In this document: piece after piece, positions 1 to 11,236 of the stretch | How the letters are laid out: the number at the start of each line of letters is the position of its first letter | Position numbering within the stretch: the stretch's first letter is position 1 | Origin: Achatina immaculata | Lineage: Eukaryota; Mollusca; Gastropoda; Stylommatophora; Achatinidae | Length of the DNA stretch: 64,000 bases | Assembly (NCBI GenBank): GCA_009760885.1 | Contig: CM019716.1 | Span: forward strand, 2,981,501 to 3,045,500 | Reading direction: 5' to 3' | Program-made: the position numbers and the translations under genes | Notes under the pieces: model-generated | What the model saw: only the letters and a program-made list of their open reading frames with translations | Databases searched by the model: none | What the model was told of the DNA's origin: nothing

Positions 1-1831
1 AAATAAAAATAAAAATTATAATATTCTGAAAATGACAGCTTAGTACTCTGAGCATGTTTTAGAATAGCTATCAAAATCTGTTAACATATCCAGTCAATAA
101 ACCAGAAAAAGTAGATTATGTTAAGTTCATGTAGCCAGTCAGGCAAGTGAGACTAATTGCATGGTGTTGCCGCTCAAGTCTGGTCTACCAGGAAACAACA
201 ACCATTGGCATTGTTTATTTGTTACTGCTTTATTTTGTTTATGTGGTTAGGGACTGATGTTTTTTTTTTATTATTTGCAAGTATTCTCTTTAATAAGTTA
301 TTTAGCTTGAAATAGATGTTTGTAAATATTCCCAAATACATATTGTATGTTGTTCTATGGACCATTATATGCCTGACTGCATTTGAAGCTATGCACTTAG
401 CAGATTATAGGATAAATAAGCTCATATGATATGTTGTGATATTGCCACTTTAAAAGTATATAAAATGATTTCTGAAGGAACAAAGGACTGACAGCTTTGT
501 TTTATATGGAAGTTGGGTGATTTTTTTTTACGCTTATGATTTGGCATCTGGAGAAACATGTATTACATGTAATTTTCCTAATCTAGAGCATTTAAAATCT
601 TAAAAGCTGTAATTCTGTAATTGAGACTCATTTATTTCTTGCAGTAATAATACAGAGTGGTTCAAAATTATTGTCTGGGTTTCTGTGACCTGTAATTTTC
701 AGACACAAAATAGTAAAATAAAATTGCACATAGGATATAAAAGTGTAACTTAGAAAGTTATATTTGACAACACTGTATTTGCTAAAATAATGATGGAGAA
801 AATGTGGTGCAATGGCAACTGTTAAAGAGAAACCTTGACAATAATTTTGAATTACCCTATATATCTCAGTTTTTCTTAAAGAAATATAAAGTAATATAAA
901 AATCATATACAAGAAGTGTCATTGAAAATACACTTACCTGTAACAGATGTAGATATGAAGGTTTTTTATGTAGGCTGTAAATTTAGCATTAATACCAGAG
1001 TGACAGTTTTTGATTGTTCATGGGCACAGGAAAACTGGCACATATTCAGTAATTGGCTAAAAATTGATATTATAACACAAATGCCTGTACTCGTTATAAG
1101 AAAAATGGCAGGGTTAGCTGCATAACAGGTAATGGTCCATGAAACAATGTAGCATTTATACTTTTTGTTTGTAAGACTATATATTCAACAGAGAAACGTT
1201 GAACTTTTCTTTATTATGCACACTCATGATCCTCTTTTGCCTGCATCTCTTACACCCATTACCTCCAGTGCTTCAGATATTGTTTCTTTGTGTAGTAATC
1301 ATTTATTGGTGTCCGTTATGGGTGCCATTTATCATATGTTTTGTGTTGTTGTTCAGTGGTTATCCAACAAGGCTATAGCAACTTTTTAAATGATTCTTGT
1401 CATTACTCAGTATGGTACAGCAGTCTTGACTTCTTGTCTGAGGACAGCTTTTAAAAAAACAAGAACAAATAATGTGTTCTGTACATACAAGTATAAACCC
1501 ATTTTCAGAATTTTTTTATAAGTCTTCACCAGGTTGTGCAGTCAGTATGCCAGATCTTTGTATCTGACTTAATTTCTGCAACTCTGGTCTTCGTCATCTA
1601 TTCTTTTAACTTGTCACCACTTGGGGCATTCATTTCTTGCTGAGCAACCTCTTCCATTCCTCACTATACCAGTTTACATCTCTCTGACCAAACCATTGTG
1701 TATTAACAACAACAAAAACTGATCTAAGGCCTAATAGAGTTCTGTCACAATACACCATTCCTGTAAAAAGCCAATTCCTGTCACTACACACTTGTCTTAT
1801 ATAGAATGCAAGTGCAGACATATCTAGGCAG
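1..1831. other. Ank: Intron sequence with no recognised feature
   Basis: AT-rich sequence with short homopolymer runs and no exon, transposon or tandem array that I can identify. It lies upstream of the first recognisable ankyrin exon and is read as its preceding intron. The ankyrin-repeat exons expected before the linker are not here and must lie further left. Confidence 0.6.
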
Positions 1832-1999
1832 GACAATGTCTTCTATTCGGGAGACTATTCCACTCTGGATTTAAACCGGGACTCCATGACACTGGATGCG
1901 ACCAGAGATAGGTCAACAGGTGATAGTACAGGAGACATTTTCGGTGGTGGTGAAGATGATGATCTCCGATTTGCAGCAGAAGATACATACTTGAAAAAG
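1832..1999 (+). CDS. Ank: Ankyrin linker exon 1 (after ankyrin repeats)
   Basis: A 168-nt exon of 56 codons, phase 0 to 0, bounded by an AG acceptor at 1830-1831 and a GTAACA donor at 2000. It encodes an acidic, Ser/Thr/Asp-rich stretch that begins DNVFYSGDYSTLDLNRDSM and ends EDTYLKK, with a GGGEDDD run in the middle. This resembles the low-complexity linker between the ANK-repeat solenoid and the first ZU5 domain of ankyrins (a Leu-Asn-Arg...Asp-Ser-Met pattern occurs there). Evidence is splice signals, codon-like composition and phase agreement with the next exon; the linker itself is poorly conserved. An alternative acceptor lies 4 nt upstream (AG at 1826-1827) but would change the frame. 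Confidence 0.72.
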
Positions 2000-2454
2000 G
2001 TAACATAGTTTAGAATCAATACCTGCTTCTTTGGCTGAGATGCTACTAAACAGTATGACCTCAGAGCAGTTTTTCTTTCTGCCAGTCATCAATCTCACCC
2101 TCTCTCAAAGTTCTGACAACGTTTGCTTGATCCTGCCAACAAATTTCAACAGCATGTTTCCTTGTTGTGAATCTAGTGCATTTATTAACTTTTACAAAAC
2201 ATACATTTCTGTCAGAATACATCAGCATTCTGTTCTGGGGGGTTTTTTTTTTGTATGATAAAAAAATATATTGTTTGCTTAATGTTGGATGTTGTATGAT
2301 CTGTGGTTTTTGTCAGCTGTTTTCCCTGCATGCATTGCAACCCATAGGAACATTTGTTTAAATATGAAAAATGAGCATTTGCTTTGTTCATATGTAGTTA
2401 ACAAGTTCCACTTTAATGTTTCCCTGTGTATTTGTTCAGATAAGTTTATTTTGT

Positions 2455-3090
2455 GTTAGTTAGCACAGTAAATCTTTGTATGAACCTAGCTACAGAGATC
2501 ATTGCATGAACAGCACTGTTAATAAAGTTAAAGTAAGAGAACAAATATTTTGTAGGATTAGACCTCAAAAAAATCGTAGACAAAGCACTTTAGTGAGATG
2601 TGAGAGAAAGAAAAATCACAAGAGAATTACCGGAGTCCATGTTCGAATCCCAGGTAATTCTCTTGTGATTTTTCTTTCTCTCATGTCTCACTAAAGTGCT
2701 TTGTCTACGATTTTTTGGAGGTCTAATCCTACAAAATTTGCTCTCTTACTTTACCGTACCAAAGCCTCATAGTTTCCTATTTTATAAAAAAATTGTTAAT
2801 AAAATTGGTCTTTGTATGAATCAAGATGTTAATACAGTAGGTCATTGCTTTAACCTGGGTGTTAATACAGTAGGTGTTTGTATGGATCTGGGTGTTAATT
2901 CAGATCACTGTATGAACCTGGCTGTTAAAACAGTGGATATTTGTGTAGACTTAGGTGTTAACACTGTAAAGACCTGGTAATACAGTAGATCACTGTATGA
3001 ACCTAGATGCTATACAGTAGGTCATTGTATGAACCTAAGTGTTAACATAGTAGGTCTTTTTATGGATCTAGCTATTGACAGATCAACCCA
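2455..3090. repeat. Degenerate ~33-bp minisatellite split by a foldback element
   Basis: Repeats of the type TGTATGAACCTAGGTGTTAA followed by tACAGTAGGTCtt run from about 2800 to 3090, and diverged units also occur at 2455-2525 on the other side of the hairpin at 2529-2753. The hairpin therefore appears to have landed inside, or next to, an existing array. The units are too diverged for an exact count. Confidence 0.7.
2529..2753. mobile_element. Foldback (hairpin) element, ~100-bp arms, 21-nt loop
   Basis: The left arm 2529-2631 is the near-perfect reverse complement of 2653-2753, with a 21-nt loop at 2632-2652. The loop contains GTTCGAATCC, a match to the pol III B box (tRNA T-loop). The arms differ by only a few substitutions and small indels. 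No coding capacity. It could be a foldback MITE, or a head-to-head inverted duplication of a SINE-like sequence. Confidence 0.85.
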
Positions 3091-3352
3091 TTTGATGATC
3101 ATATTGTTTTTTGTTCTTTTCGTGGATGAATTGCCTTCACATGTACTTCACTTTCATAAGCATAGCATTCTATTTGTCATAACCTCCCTTAGGATGAGTG
3201 GCATTGCCGACTTCAGGATTTTTACTATTAATTTGATTTGTACAGCTCTTACACATTTTTTGAATGATTGTATGAAAAGTTTAATATAAACCTTGTTTTC
3301 AGGGACTTTCATTCAATTCCTTTTATACCAGATATATCTAAATCATTTCTAG

Positions 3353-3838
3353 CAACCAGCTCAACACTTCACAGAAGACCTTTATGCTCATCATTCATTT
3401 CGCTATGGTAAAGGAGTGCCAGAGCTCACTTCTTCAAGGGCCAAGAATAGCCTTAAACCTCCAGATAGTTTGTACAGTGAAGATGCTCTCCAACACACAC
3501 AGAATACTGCATCTACCAGCACAGCTGACCAGGTGTCACCTAGCACCTGGGACAGAACAAAGGTTTCCTTTCAGGAGCAGTATTTTACTACTCCATTTTC
3601 GACCAGGGAGATTACTGAATGCTGGGAAAAGGCAGATATCATCCACCATGAACGATACTCGATCTCTACATTTTCGAGCAAAGAGATCAGATCAGAAGAG
3701 TGGAACAGGGTGAACATTGTCTACCAAGGGCAGTACTCAATCTCCCCAACCACGCATGAGCACAGTTTGGATTCTCCCACTTTCTTGCCTGATGACTCTG
3801 TCCAGACAATGCAATCAGAGACCGTCACAAAGGAGCAA
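3353..3838 (+). CDS. Ank: Ankyrin linker exon 2, with three internal 25-26-aa repeats
   Basis: A 486-nt exon (162 codons, phase 0 to 0) with acceptor TTTCTAG ending at 3352 and donor GTAAAG at 3839. The in-frame TAG at the acceptor limits the frame on the left. The product is hydrophilic and Ser/Thr/Glu-rich. It contains three tandem repeats, each opening with a Trp (at 3548, 3623 and 3701), with the pattern W-x-[RK]-x3-[IV]-x-[QH]-[EG]-[QR]-Y-[FS]. The exon ends VTKEQ. Ankyrins carry a poorly conserved linker of this kind before ZU5. The exon assignment rests on splice sites, the long open frame and compatible phase. I do not recognise a function for the repeats. Confidence 0.8.
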
Positions 3839-4955
3839 GTAAAGAAAAGAGCATTTTTTTATACCAACATTACCTAACATCCTGGCAACTTTTGGTTGGG
3901 GTTACCTTTTTATTTATGGTTTTTCAGTCTTATATTTACTCAGAAATGTTAACTCTTAACAGAAATCTTGTTAACTCTTTTAATTAAACTTAAATACAGT
4001 CTTTAACTGCATTATGGGTCATATTTTGGGAAAAATGCTTCAGGGTTCTGTGGTTGTTTCATGGTCACGCCATCTTGTTTCTGTTTACATAGCTGGCCAG
4101 ATCTGTTTGCTTATTAGTGACACTTTTGCCAGGTTGTTTTACTTAGACCATTGTATTCTATTTTGCTTCACTTGCTTCCATCAGCCACATTTACATTTTG
4201 CTTGGTTCAGTGAAATATTTCATTTTCATTACTTTTACATATTAAATAAGTTTCAGCATCAGCTTTTGTATAGGAGGATTGTGAACATTGTAATACAACT
4301 ATCTCTTTATTCTAATAACGTAGTCTTACAGCTATCTCATTTTTCTAATAGGTAGTCATACAGCTATCTCATTATTCATTATACAGCTGTCTCATTATTC
4401 TAATAGGTAGTTATACAGCTGTCTCATTATTCTAATAGATAATTATACAGCTATCTCATTATTCTAATAGATAATTATACAACTATCCCATTATTCTAAT
4501 AGATAATTATACAGCTATCTCATTATTCTAATAGGTAGTTATACAGCTGTCTCATTGTTCTAATAGATAATTATACAGCTATCTCATTATTCATCATACA
4601 ACTATCTCATTATTCTATTAGTTATACAGCAGTCTCATTATTCTAATAGGTAGTCATACAACTGTCTCATTATTATAATCGATAGTAATGCTGTCTCATT
4701 ATTATAACAGATAATTAACAACATATTACCATCTGATAATTCTGCCCATACAACTGTTTCATTCTGGTAATCATGCTGCCATATTATCTGACCGGTAGCC
4801 ATGCAACTATATCATTCTGACTGGTAGCCATGCTATTATACCCTTGTTGTGACTAGGAGAATGATCACTTTGAGGTCTGTTTTCTCTAAGAAAAAATATT
4901 TTAATTTGAAAAATATCTCTAGGAAAGGAGACCATGTTATTTCAAAAATGACTGT
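3839..4955. repeat. ~32-bp minisatellite (core 4330-4720) in intron
   Basis: About twelve units of the type ATTCTAATAGGTAGTTATAC followed by AGCTGTCTCATT, with 1-bp changes (GTAG/ATAA, CTGT/CTAT) and a few shortened units. Diverged traces continue to about 4860. Nothing else is recognised between 3839 and 4330. Confidence 0.85.
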
Positions 4956-4959
4956 TTAT

Positions 4960-5660
4960 TTCCCGTCTTCTTCGTTCGCTTCTACCACCAAGATCGCCCA
5001 GTAATCCTACTGAATTTACTCCTGTGGTTCTCGCTATAGTCTCATTTAGGATGGAGGCTCAGAGCATCGTGGGGCTTGGGCCTGTATTCTCAGTGGGTCA
5101 CAGAAGCGGCATTGCGTGACACTGTAGTTTTCGTTGCACTAATTTAGTCTAGAGTTGGACTTTCTCACCGGAAAACCTCGACGTGATTTGGATATTAATA
5201 TATCCCCGCCGGGTGAGAGGTGGTTGCCCATCCAGTCCAGAGTTGGACTTTCTCACGGGAAAACCTCAACGTGATTTGGATATAATATATCCTCGTCGGG
5301 TGAAAAGTGTTTGCCTATCTAGACTGCACTGGTCCAGTGTTTCCGATTTCAGCATTTTATGGTCCTGGCCGCTACCCTTCCTTGTGGTAACTAGGACGGA
5401 GCTTTTGTCGAGGAGGACGAATCCTCGCCACTAGTGAGTTTCACCCCTGGGTTAAGCCGGTTTAGGCATATTGCCCCAGTATGTGTTTTATAGGACGTGA
5501 CCGACCTCTAAAGCAGAGGTGCTGTGGTATGAGTAGCCCTCACCGCGAGTCTACTGGCCATACCGATTATACTTCACTTAATCCTTTCCATCATCTTTTT
5601 TCACAGCAGTTTAAGCACAAAAAAAAGTTTCAATTACTTTGTGAGGATTTCTCTTCTAGA
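4960..5660. other. GC-richer insertion with two ~85-bp tandem monomers; unidentified repeat
   Basis: This block is clearly richer in G+C and CpG than its surroundings. It contains two tandem copies (about 5151-5234 and 5235-5320) of a monomer opening AGAGTTGGACTTTCTCAC. Each monomer has an inverted pair, TCTCACCGG...CCGGGTGAGA in the first copy. No coding region is recognised. It may be the 5' untranslated part of a retroelement, but I see no open frame or terminal repeat to prove it. Confidence 0.5.
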
Positions 5661-7361
5661 TGAGTTAGTCGTGATCACTGTATTAGACTGAATAACTATG
5701 ATAGCTCATATAATAATCATCATGTCATTCAAGTAAATGTCTGTAACAGTCTTTGTGTTCATGGATGAAATATTTGTTTTGACAGACACAGAATACAGCT
5801 TACTGGTGCTGTTCTGGTATAATTGGTGGCTAGAAGCTTGTGCTGTTGGTACATTTGTATGAGATTTATTTTGGAAGGAAGTAAAATCAGATTGATGTTT
5901 TGTTTCATCATTAGTTCAGGACTTCTGAGGCTCCATTACTTGTCAACAGTGTCTGTGTCTTTGAGAGATTTGAATTGTAGCAGCCTGGATACTTACTGCT
6001 GATCTTCTTTGTCATTCTGCTCCATACGAGTTCCCTTCTGTTTCTGACATGTTCTACAGATTTCATAAGTAACTGTATGTTAGTTTGTGTGGCCATGATC
6101 AGAAATAGGCATGAAGATAGCTGTGCTGAATTTATAGCCAAGTTGTCATGGCTTTTGTTGGTCTAGAGCCTGTCATGTTTTTTTTTTGCAGTAGTCCTGG
6201 AAATGTGTTGACTTTAGCTTATCCTGGTGAATAGGGATCATTTGTGTTTCGTTGGAGGTGAAGCCAGTCTATAAACATCCTCCATGTTATTGGGAATCTT
6301 TGTGATCTCTTGGAGGTGGTCTGAATCTAGAAGCCAGTTACTGGCTGTTGAGAATCTTTGTGTTCCTTTTGAGGTTAAAAAAAAACACCTGCTGGTGGCT
6401 ATTGGAGATCTTTGTACTCCTTTGAAGGTGATGCCAACCTAAAATCCTGCTCCTTGTACTCCGGCAGTTCGAACTACTATATCTGTCTATTAATCATAAA
6501 CATTATGTGAAGATGTTCATCACGGCATCTAAAAAAGACTTAGTTTCATATTTACAGGGGAATTTAGCAATAACCACATGGTCAGAGCATCTTTTAGTTT
6601 GTCACTCATTCTGACAAAAATATTTCCACATTTTCTCCCTCTTGTTTTCTATCTCCTTTTATCATTGGTTGCTAGGGGCGTTATTAGCAAAGTGCATGGA
6701 ACTTTCGGGAACACACTATCAGCGACAGCTTTGTTTGAAAGTTTGTGTCTTTGGTGATAAAATAACCACGTTAACCGTCCCACTGAAGAAAAATCCACTC
6801 AACAAAATCACTTTTCATTTACCCTGGACATGATTGACGTGATCCATATTTGAAGTCATGAACTAATTATACTCGTATAATGTGCAGACTACACAAGCTA
6901 CAAGAGTGTACTGAAAAATATTGCTTCTGTTCCCTCAAATATGTTTTCAAATCGCAAGATTTTAACACTTGACTGGGGCCATGTTTTAGATCATTTTTTT
7001 TTAACACGGGCCCAGAATTTAGGGCAAAACACGTCATCACTATCCTGTCCAGAAAGGGGAGGACTTAATGAACCTGCTCTGACCTTTATTTTCAATAGTG
7101 CACCCGGCTAGGCTCATTCCGGTCCATTTTTTACGTCTACCAATCTGTCTCATTGTGGAACTCTTGCCCGTTTACTTGCCCCTGTAGTACGCTCTTCGTT
7201 ATCATGTTATGCTTCTTGCCACGACCAGTATATTTTAACTGTCTGATTCTGATGCTCTTTTAAATTTCAGTTCATTTAGTAGTTTTCTTTTCTGTCCATG
7301 ACTTTGGCCCTTTCCTTCTGTATATCCACATATAAAGTGTCTCGATTATTTTCCAGTTTAG
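5661..7361. other. Intron with a weak ~75-bp repeat at 6230-6450
   Basis: Three loosely related units share GGGAATCTTTGTGATCTCTT-like sequence followed by GAGGTG and AGCCAG/CCAACCT (6230-6450). The rest is unremarkable AT-rich intron. No exon or transposon recognised. Confidence 0.45.
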
Positions 7362-7429
7362 AGTTTGATGTTCATTGCTTCTACACTACTGAGAAGTGTA
7401 GAGTATACTTAACATCTTCATCTTCAGTT

Positions 7430-7700
7430 GTGGTTTCAATGTAAGAATATTTTTTTTTCTTTGAATGTACATATGACCATTCCTATTCTCCTATTAATTT
7501 CCGTTTCGCATTTCGCATCTGTTATCAGGTGCTCCAAATATACGAATTTTGTCGTTTGTTTCAGTGTTTCTCCTGTTATATTTACATTTATAGATGGTTT
7601 TTTTTTTTTCCCTGCTGATTGCCACAAGCTTTGACTTTGTAATATTTACTTCCAGTCCATTTCTTGGCATTTGCTGTTTATTTGTGTCCCAAGGTTCTGT
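7430..7700 (-). pseudogene. LINE reverse-transcriptase fragment (copy 1)
   Basis: On the minus strand two frames carry pieces of a non-LTR retrotransposon RT region just after the catalytic core: one reads LEVNITKSKLVAISREKK, the next TTKFVYLEHLIT and CETEINRRIGM. LINE ORFs of this type contain KTK/KSK, then F-x-YLGSLIT, then ...I..RI. The frame switches at the A-run (plus-strand T-run near 7601). A short, decayed, 5'- and 3'-truncated remnant. Confidence 0.7.
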
Positions 7701-7944
7701 AAGTCGTGTAGATCTCCTGCTAGCAGCGCCGTGTTCCATCTAAGTATATGAGGCATCTCACAAATATCCTCGCTGTAAGGAACCTGTGACCACAGAATAT
7801 CTACGCGTAGTGAGCAGTGATAGAGTTGTCGCTCCCAAAGAATGCCATAATTACCAAGATTAAACTGTAGCTACCCCTGCAGTCTGAGCAGTCCAACCTT
7901 TAGTAACGCATCACAAAACTGGCGGAGCATTAGCTAGTGTCAGT

Positions 7945-8036
7945 CTGTCAGTCAGTCATTTGCATGTCCCTTGCGGAACTTTTCCTCCCTAACAGCTCTC
8001 ATGTAGGCCTCTCGGTTGTATGCAAGATGGCCTGCA
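7945..8036 (-). mobile_element. 3'-terminal scrap of LINE family B (copy 1)
   Basis: GTCATTTGCATGTCCCTTGC on the plus strand and the following ~70 bp match, in reverse, the extreme 3' end of the LINE family found at 17776, 23259, 49575 and 62590. Only about 90 bp of the element remains. Confidence 0.75.
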
Positions 8037-8702
8037 TATGGAAAGTCAGATAGCTAAAGTGTATTTGGTCTGGGGAGAAAGGGGGGGGGGGGATATGTGG
8101 AGAAGTAACAGTAAAGGATAACGTTACTGAAAGTTATTTATTTACATTTTGTTGAGATAACTGCATTTGTTTCCTGATTGGGAGAAGTAGGAGACTTTAA
8201 TTTTCAGCTTGTCCGTGTATATTTCTCACATTTGTGTCCTTATTTTTATACCTTTTCTTTTTAAGAAGTGCTGTGGTTTGGGTTGCTTGTTCCATTTTTA
8301 TGAAAGGATCTGTTTTCTTTCTGTTTTCATAGCAGAGCTGCATAGAAAAACGAAAAATAATGAGAGATGATTCCCCCACAATAAATCCTGACTAACTTGT
8401 TTAACAAATATTTGCAAGATCGGGCGTTATATTTTCAGCATACAGTTCAAGTGATATATCCAAATCCTTGGGTTAGGCTCCGTGTACAGTACTTGATTTT
8501 GTTTTATCGTTTGTGTTTATTGTTTCAGCATTTAAGTATTGTAAGTTTTAAAGTTTGCAGTGGCCACTGCCTCCGTCTCAGTGTCCGCCCCTCGCACTGG
8601 CAGGCAGTAATGTATACAATGTATAGTTATATACTTAGTTTGATGTTCATTGCTTCTACACTACTGAGAAGTGTAGAGTATACTTAACATCTTCATCTTC
8701 AG

Positions 8703-8975
8703 TTGTGGTTTCAATGTAAGAATATTTTTTTTTCTTTGAATGTACATATGACCATTCCTATTCTCCTATTAATTTCCGTTTCGCATTTCGCATCTGTTAT
8801 CAGGTGCTCCAAATATACGAATTTTGTCGTTTGTTTCAGTGTTTCTCCTGTTATATTTACATTTATAGATGGTTTTTTCTTTTTTCCCTGCTGATTGCCA
8901 CAAGCTTTGACTTTGTAATATTTACTTCCAGTCCATTTCTTGGCATTTGCTGTTTATTTGTGTCCCAAGGTTCTG
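8703..8975 (-). pseudogene. LINE reverse-transcriptase fragment (copy 2 of tandem duplication)
   Basis: The same RT remnant as at 7430-7700, duplicated 1,275 bp downstream with the segment. The A-run that separates the two frames has one interruption here, which distinguishes the copies. Decayed and non-functional. Confidence 0.7.
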
Positions 8976-9219
8976 TAAGTCGTGTAGATCTCCTGCTAGC
9001 AGCGCCGTGTTCCATCTAAGTATATGAGGCATCTCACAAATATCCTCGCTGTAAGGAACCTGTGACCACAGAATATCTACGCGTAGTGAGCAGTGATAGA
9101 GTTGTCGCTCCCAAAGAATGCCATAATTACCAAGATTAAACTGTAGCTACCCCTGCAGTCTGAGCAGTCCAACCTTTAGTAACGCATCACAAAACTGGCG
9201 GAGCATTAGCTAGTGTCAG

Positions 9220-9311
9220 TCAGTCAGTCGGTCATTTGCATGTCCCTTGCGGAACTTTTCCTCCCTAACAGCTCTCATGTAGGCCTCTCGGTTGTATGCA
9301 AGATGGCCTGC
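9220..9311 (-). mobile_element. 3'-terminal scrap of LINE family B (copy 2)
   Basis: Duplicate of 7945-8036 within the second segment copy. It differs by a few bases in the CAGTCAGTC run next to its 3' end. Confidence 0.75.
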
Positions 9312-9887
9312 ATATGGAAAGTCAGATAGCTAAAGTGTATTTGGTCTGGGGAGAAAGGGGGGGGGGGGATATGTGGAGAAGTAACAGTAAAGGATAACGT
9401 TACTGAAAGTTATTTATTTACATTTTGTTGAGATAACTGCATTTGTTTCCTGATTGGGAGAAGTAGGAGACTTTAATTTTCAGCTTGTCCGTGTATATTT
9501 CTCACATTTGTGTCCTTATTTTTATACCTTTTCTTTTTAAGAAGTGCTGTGGTTTGGGTTGCTTGTTCCATTTTTATGAAAGGATCTGTTTTCTTTCTGT
9601 TTTCATAGCAGAGCTGCATAGAAAAACGAAAAATAATCCTGACTAACTTGTTTAACAAATATTTGCAAGATCGGGCGTTATATTTTCAGCATACAGTTCA
9701 AGTGATATATCCAAATCCTTGGGTTAGGCTCCGTGTACAGTACTTGATTTTGTTTTATCGTTTGTGTTTATTGTTTCAGCATTTAAGTATTGTAAGTTTT
9801 AAAGTTTGCAGTGGCCACTGCCTCCGTCTCAGTGTCCGCCCCTCGCACTGGCAGGCAGTAATGTATACAATGTATAGTTATATACTT

Positions 9888-11051
9888 AGTTTTATATACT
9901 TAGTTTTATATACTTAGTTTTATATACTTATACATTAATTATTCATGGCAGACAGTAATAGCAAACGCTGAGATATTATTAAGTGCAAAATTTACATTAC
10001 ATATATACGACCATATATTTCCTGTAGAAATTTATTTTTACATATGATTATTTACATATACAGTACTTCCTATAGAATTTCCTTTTTATGTAAAATTATT
10101 CACATATACTTCATACAGAAATTTAATTTTACATATAATTATTATAGGAATTTAACGTTTACAGCCTTCATTTTACGATTGTAGATAACAGTAATGTCTG
10201 TACTTAAAGTAAATTGTTGTTACAAGTGAACAAAGTAGAAAACAGGTCACATGAAAGATTTATGACTAACAGAAGTTAATCTTGACTAACCATCTTAAAA
10301 AATCACGCCCAGTTGAATGAGCGTTTCTAAGCATAACTGATTAGGTGTCAGCACTCGTTTGCCTTTCGGTTAAAGCTGTAATCACTCTTCTTGTTGCTGG
10401 CAGCTGAGTTTGGGAGCTTCTGTGAGCTTTATGTTTCTGGAGAGTTTTAATATTTTATTAGACATTTTAAATTGGAAGTTGTGTTAAGTGACATGGAAGT
10501 ATTGATTGAAATTTGAATTAATTGGCATTTAATATGTAATTCTTAACTGGAAGTTTTATTAGTGGCATTTAATATATAATTCTTAACTGTTGTATTAAGT
10601 GACATCAACATATATATACTTCTTAAATGAAATTTTATTACATAGCCTTTGATAGATAATTCTTCATTGGGAGTTGTATTAAGTGGCATTAAATATATAA
10701 ATCTTAAATGAAAGTTAAGTGACATTACTATATAACTGTTAACTGAGAGTTGTATTAAGTGATATTAAATAGATAAATGTTAATTGAAAATTAAGTAACA
10801 TTAATATATTATGTTTGATAATTCAAGTAATATGAAACATTCGATTTGTTCTTGTTATGAGGGCAGGTAGCAGTGCTTATAAAGATGGTGTATACGTTTG
10901 TGAAAAATGACAGAATAACTTTTTAAGCATTTGTGACATCAAACGCGTTGACCATAAAATTCAGTTTAGATTAACTGCAGCACTGAATTAGATGAAAAAT
11001 ATTAAAATGGGCGTTAATTATTTGGTATGATCTGTCGTTCTTCACATATAG
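9888..11051. repeat. Intron with 36-40-bp degenerate minisatellite (10440-10800)
   Basis: Units of the type TTGTATTAAGTGACATTAAA followed by TATATAA-TCTTAACTGaaAG recur with heavy divergence. The stretch 9960-10440 shows only AT-rich sequence with loosely repeated ATTTACATATA motifs. No exon recognised before the acceptor at 11051. Confidence 0.65.
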
Positions 11052-11236
11052 GACTACATGGACGCCCAGATCACGAGCCAGTCCTTCCATGCCGTCTACA
11101 GTGCTGCCCCACCCATCACTGGACGTTTTCCTGTGGGGACGGAGGCAAATCGTTTCAGCTCATACAGCGGCTCATCCTTCAGTACCAGCTTTGACCCAGA
11201 CAACGTTCCCGTGGACAGGTCGCCAGTGTATTCAGG
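11052..11236 (+). CDS. Ank: Ankyrin linker exon 3 (immediately before ZU5-N)
   Basis: A 185-nt exon, phase 0 to 2, with acceptor CATATAG ending at 11051 and donor GTAAGT at 11237. It encodes DYMDAQITSQSF through DRSPVYSG, a Ser-rich linker. The last Gly codon is split (GG|C) and is completed by the ZU5 exon at 28316. That gives [14 protein letters not shown], where vertebrate ankyrins also have a His/Tyr-Ser-Gly before the FLVSFMVDAR ZU5 start. The exon has higher GC and codon-like composition than the flanks. The following intron of about 17 kb is the longest in the window. Confidence 0.9.

Larger units (their letters stand above)
7362..9887. repeat. Tandem direct duplication of a ~1,275-bp segment
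   Basis: Copy 1 is 7362-8636 and copy 2 is 8637-9887. They are nearly identical throughout, including a poly-G run at about 8083-8093 and 9357-9368. The main difference is a 25-bp block at about 8367-8391, missing from copy 2 and flanked by AAT on both sides. Small changes also occur in the T-run near 7601/8876. Both copies contain the same LINE fragments. Copy 2 is followed by three further 15-bp repeats of TTATATACTTAGTTT. Confidence 0.95.

Noticed and set aside
2476..2694. Small protein-coding frame
   Set aside because: It spans the arms and loop of a foldback element and has no coding signature.
4980..5100. rRNA fragment (ACCACCAAGATCGCCC resembles 28S-type sequence)
   Set aside because: The likeness is limited to a few words; the sequence on either side does not continue as rRNA.
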